From: UBA10438 sp964432155
GTDB lineage: Bacteria > Bacteroidota > Ignavibacteria > Kapaibacteriales > Kapaibacteriaceae
Direction: 5' to 3'
Assembly: GCA_964432155.1 (NCBI GenBank)
Contig: CAYSMF010000020.1
Coordinates: 1-24,390, forward strand
Length of the DNA stretch: 24,390 nucleotides
Positions within the stretch are counted from its first letter, which is position 1, and each line of letters opens with the position of its first letter. The notes beneath the pieces were generated by a model that searched no databases, had not been told where the DNA came from, and saw only the letters and a list, made by a program, of their open reading frames with translations. This document shows, in pieces, positions 23,495-24,390 of the stretch. A program made the translations under genes and the position numbers.

Positions 23495-24283
23495 ATGCGC
23501 CTACTTGTTTCGCTTTTCTGTCTGTTGCTAGTTGGTGGAGTTCTTCACGCTGAACCGACCGGGTACCCTGGCCGCACATCGACATCCACACTTGGGTGTG
23601 GAGGATGTCATGGTGGTTCGGCGAGCAATCGCACAACTGTTACGCTCGAAGCATCGAAGATGAAGCTTGCCCCAGGAGAGGTTGGCACATTTACGGTGGT
23701 GGTTGCTCATGCAACGTATCCCGGTGCGGGAGTTGGTGTTGCGGTACGTACCAGCGAGACAGGTGCAACGAATGCCGGAACACTTGCGGTAACGCCTGGT
23801 ACAGGACTTCGCGTTCGCAATGGCGAGATCACGCACTCATCGACACGACAGCTCAGTGGTGGATCGGTACGATTTACATTCACATGGACGGCACCATCGA
23901 CACCTGGCACGTACTACATCCAAGCTATTGGTAACGCTGTCAATGGTAACGGACGTGATGACGGTAATGACAACTGGGCGTTCATGCAGCCACAGGCAAT
24001 CACGGTTGAACCATCGACCAGTGTCGACGAAGAAGCAACGCTCCCACTTGCGGTGTTCCCGAACCCACTTCGTGGTGACGCCTCATTGTATCTCGGCGCT
24101 GATATCAGCGGTATCATGCGCGTGCAGCTTGTGAGCACAGCAGGCACAGTGGTCGTCGATGAAGACATGAACGTTGAACGTGGACAGCTCCCGCGCTCGC
24201 TGGCGACGCTGCCACGCGGTGTGTACGCCATCATCACATCGAACGGCACACTTGTGCGTCGCGGTCGAGTAGTGATCGAGTAA
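23495..24283 (+). CDS. T9SS-exported choice-of-anchor-V-like protein with one CxxCH motif
   Basis: A 262-residue secreted protein. Residues 1-19 form a signal peptide (ending HA). A single CGGCH motif lies at 35-39, the heme c attachment pattern (Cys35, Cys38, His39). A beta-sandwich region follows (about 45-170, with APGEVGTFTVVV, FTFTWTAPSTPGTYYIQAIG and GNGRDDGNDNW), resembling the choice-of-anchor-V / Reeler-like family in Bacteroidota. The C terminus (FPNP near 190, LPRGVYAII, terminal GRVVIE) is a type A T9SS sorting domain. Heme binding is possible but unproven; no distal methionine is obvious. It starts 15 nt after the MFS gene with no recognisable promoter, so read-through is likely. 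Confidence 0.82.
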   Translation: MRLLVSLFCLLLVGGVLHAEPTGYPGRTSTSTLGCGGCHGGSASNRTTVTLEASKMKLAPGEVGTFTVVVAHATYPGAGVGVAVRTSETGATNAGTLAVTPGTGLRVRNGEITHSSTRQLSGGSVRFTFTWTAPSTPGTYYIQAIGNAVNGNGRDDGNDNWAFMQPQAITVEPSTSVDEEATLPLAVFPNPLRGDASLYLGADISGIMRVQLVSTAGTVVVDEDMNVERGQLPRSLATLPRGVYAIITSNGTLVRRGRVVIE

Positions 24284-24301
24284 CACCTCGATCGTAATTT
24301 T
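24274..24301 (+). terminator. Probable intrinsic terminator overlapping the last stop codon
   Basis: GATCGAG (24274-24280) and CTCGATC (24287-24293) form a 7-bp stem with a 6-nt loop containing the TAA stop, followed by GTAATTTT. The T-run is short, and the same bases (TAATTTTG) could instead be the -7 box of the tRNA promoter. Confidence 0.5.
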
Positions 24302-24302
24302 G
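24295..24302 (+). promoter_or_regulatory. TAATTTTG -7 box for the tRNA-Pro gene
   Basis: TAATTTTG matches TAnnTTTG exactly, 36 nt before the tRNA. GTG lies 20 nt upstream (24272-24274), one base off TTG. Expected start is near 24309. It overlaps the tail of the candidate terminator. Confidence 0.4.
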
Positions 24303-24312
24303 CATTCCTCAT

Positions 24313-24333
24313 TGGCGAGGCTGAGCTTCGCCA
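24313..24333 (+). other. Hairpin between the predicted start site and tRNA-Pro
   Basis: TGGCGAGGC (24313-24321) and GCTTCGCCA (24325-24333) form a 9-bp stem with one G-U pair and a TGA loop. It ends 4 nt before the tRNA. No T-run follows on either strand, so it is not a convincing terminator; it may be a 5' processing structure. Confidence 0.35.
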
Positions 24334-24337
24334 GATT

Positions 24338-24390
24338 CAGCGTATAGCGCAGCCCGGTAGCGCGCCACTTTGGGGTAGTGGAGGTCGTGG
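24338..24390 (+). tRNA. tRNA-Pro (anticodon GGG), partial, cut by window end
   Basis: The 5' acceptor strand CAGCGTA is followed by TA, then the D arm GCGC-AGCCCGGTA-GCGC. The anticodon arm is CCACT-TTGGGGT-AGTGG with anticodon GGG at 24372-24374, then variable AGGTC, and the T stem begins GTGG. C at position 1 is typical of bacterial tRNA-Pro. About 24 nt, including the T loop and 3' acceptor strand, lie beyond the window. GGG reads CCC and CCU codons. Confidence 0.9.

Noticed and set aside
1..24390. Mobile elements, prophage or CRISPR arrays
   Set aside because: No transposase, integrase, terminal inverted repeats, spaced direct repeats or cas-like motifs were seen. The tRNA at the right edge could be an integration site, but the flanking DNA is outside the window.

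Overview
The window reads as a chromosomal segment from a Bacteroidota/Chlorobiota-type bacterium; a Kapabacteria- or Ignavibacteria-like lineage is my best guess, but I cannot place it by sequence search. Four things point there. Three secreted proteins end in type IX secretion (T9SS) sorting domains. A large secreted protein carries an IgGFc-binding-like domain and choice-of-anchor-D repeats. A DUF2723 membrane protein is present. Most transcription units are preceded by the Bacteroidota primary-sigma -7 box TAnnTTTG, twice with TTG or TTTG 20 nt upstream. Base composition looks even, and I see no mobile element, phage gene, CRISPR array or integration scar.

Layout. (1) 8-5001, minus strand: two T9SS cargo proteins, a 169-residue protein and a 1455-residue protein, separated by a strong terminator. 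(2) 5002-5337: the only gene-free stretch over 300 nt. It is a divergent promoter region with an 8-bp inverted repeat across the putative promoter of the large cargo gene. (3) 5338-10728, plus: a tight metabolic operon of split transketolase (two genes), a CCA-adding-type tRNA nucleotidyltransferase with HD domain, a gamma-class carbonic anhydrase-like protein, a 69-residue membrane protein, and a Memo/AmrB-like protein with an extra PqqD-like N-terminal domain. (4) 10756-16716, plus: translation operon rplM-rpsI-rpsB-tsf-pyrH-frr, continued by a secreted thioredoxin-TPR protein and queC. (5) 16733-17497: monocistronic rpsD with its own promoter, structured leader and strong terminator. (6) 17514-18416: an ROK-family kinase lacking the usual zinc motif. 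(7) 18422-24283: DUF2723 glycosyltransferase-like protein, rhomboid protease and MFS transporter in overlapping frames, then a T9SS-exported protein with one CxxCH motif. (8) 24338-end: a tRNA-Pro(GGG) cut by the window edge.

How it fits together. Regions 4 and 5 are core translation machinery with likely r-protein leader regulation. Region 3 joins pentose-phosphate metabolism and tRNA maturation with two poorly understood metalloprotein families. Regions 1 and 7 concern the cell envelope: exported T9SS cargo, possible glycosylation (DUF2723) and intramembrane proteolysis. I do not see a clear new multi-gene defence or mobile system. The best leads are the promoter set, the rpsB leader, the DUF2723-rhomboid-MFS module, the PqqD-Memo fusion and the zinc-less ROK protein.
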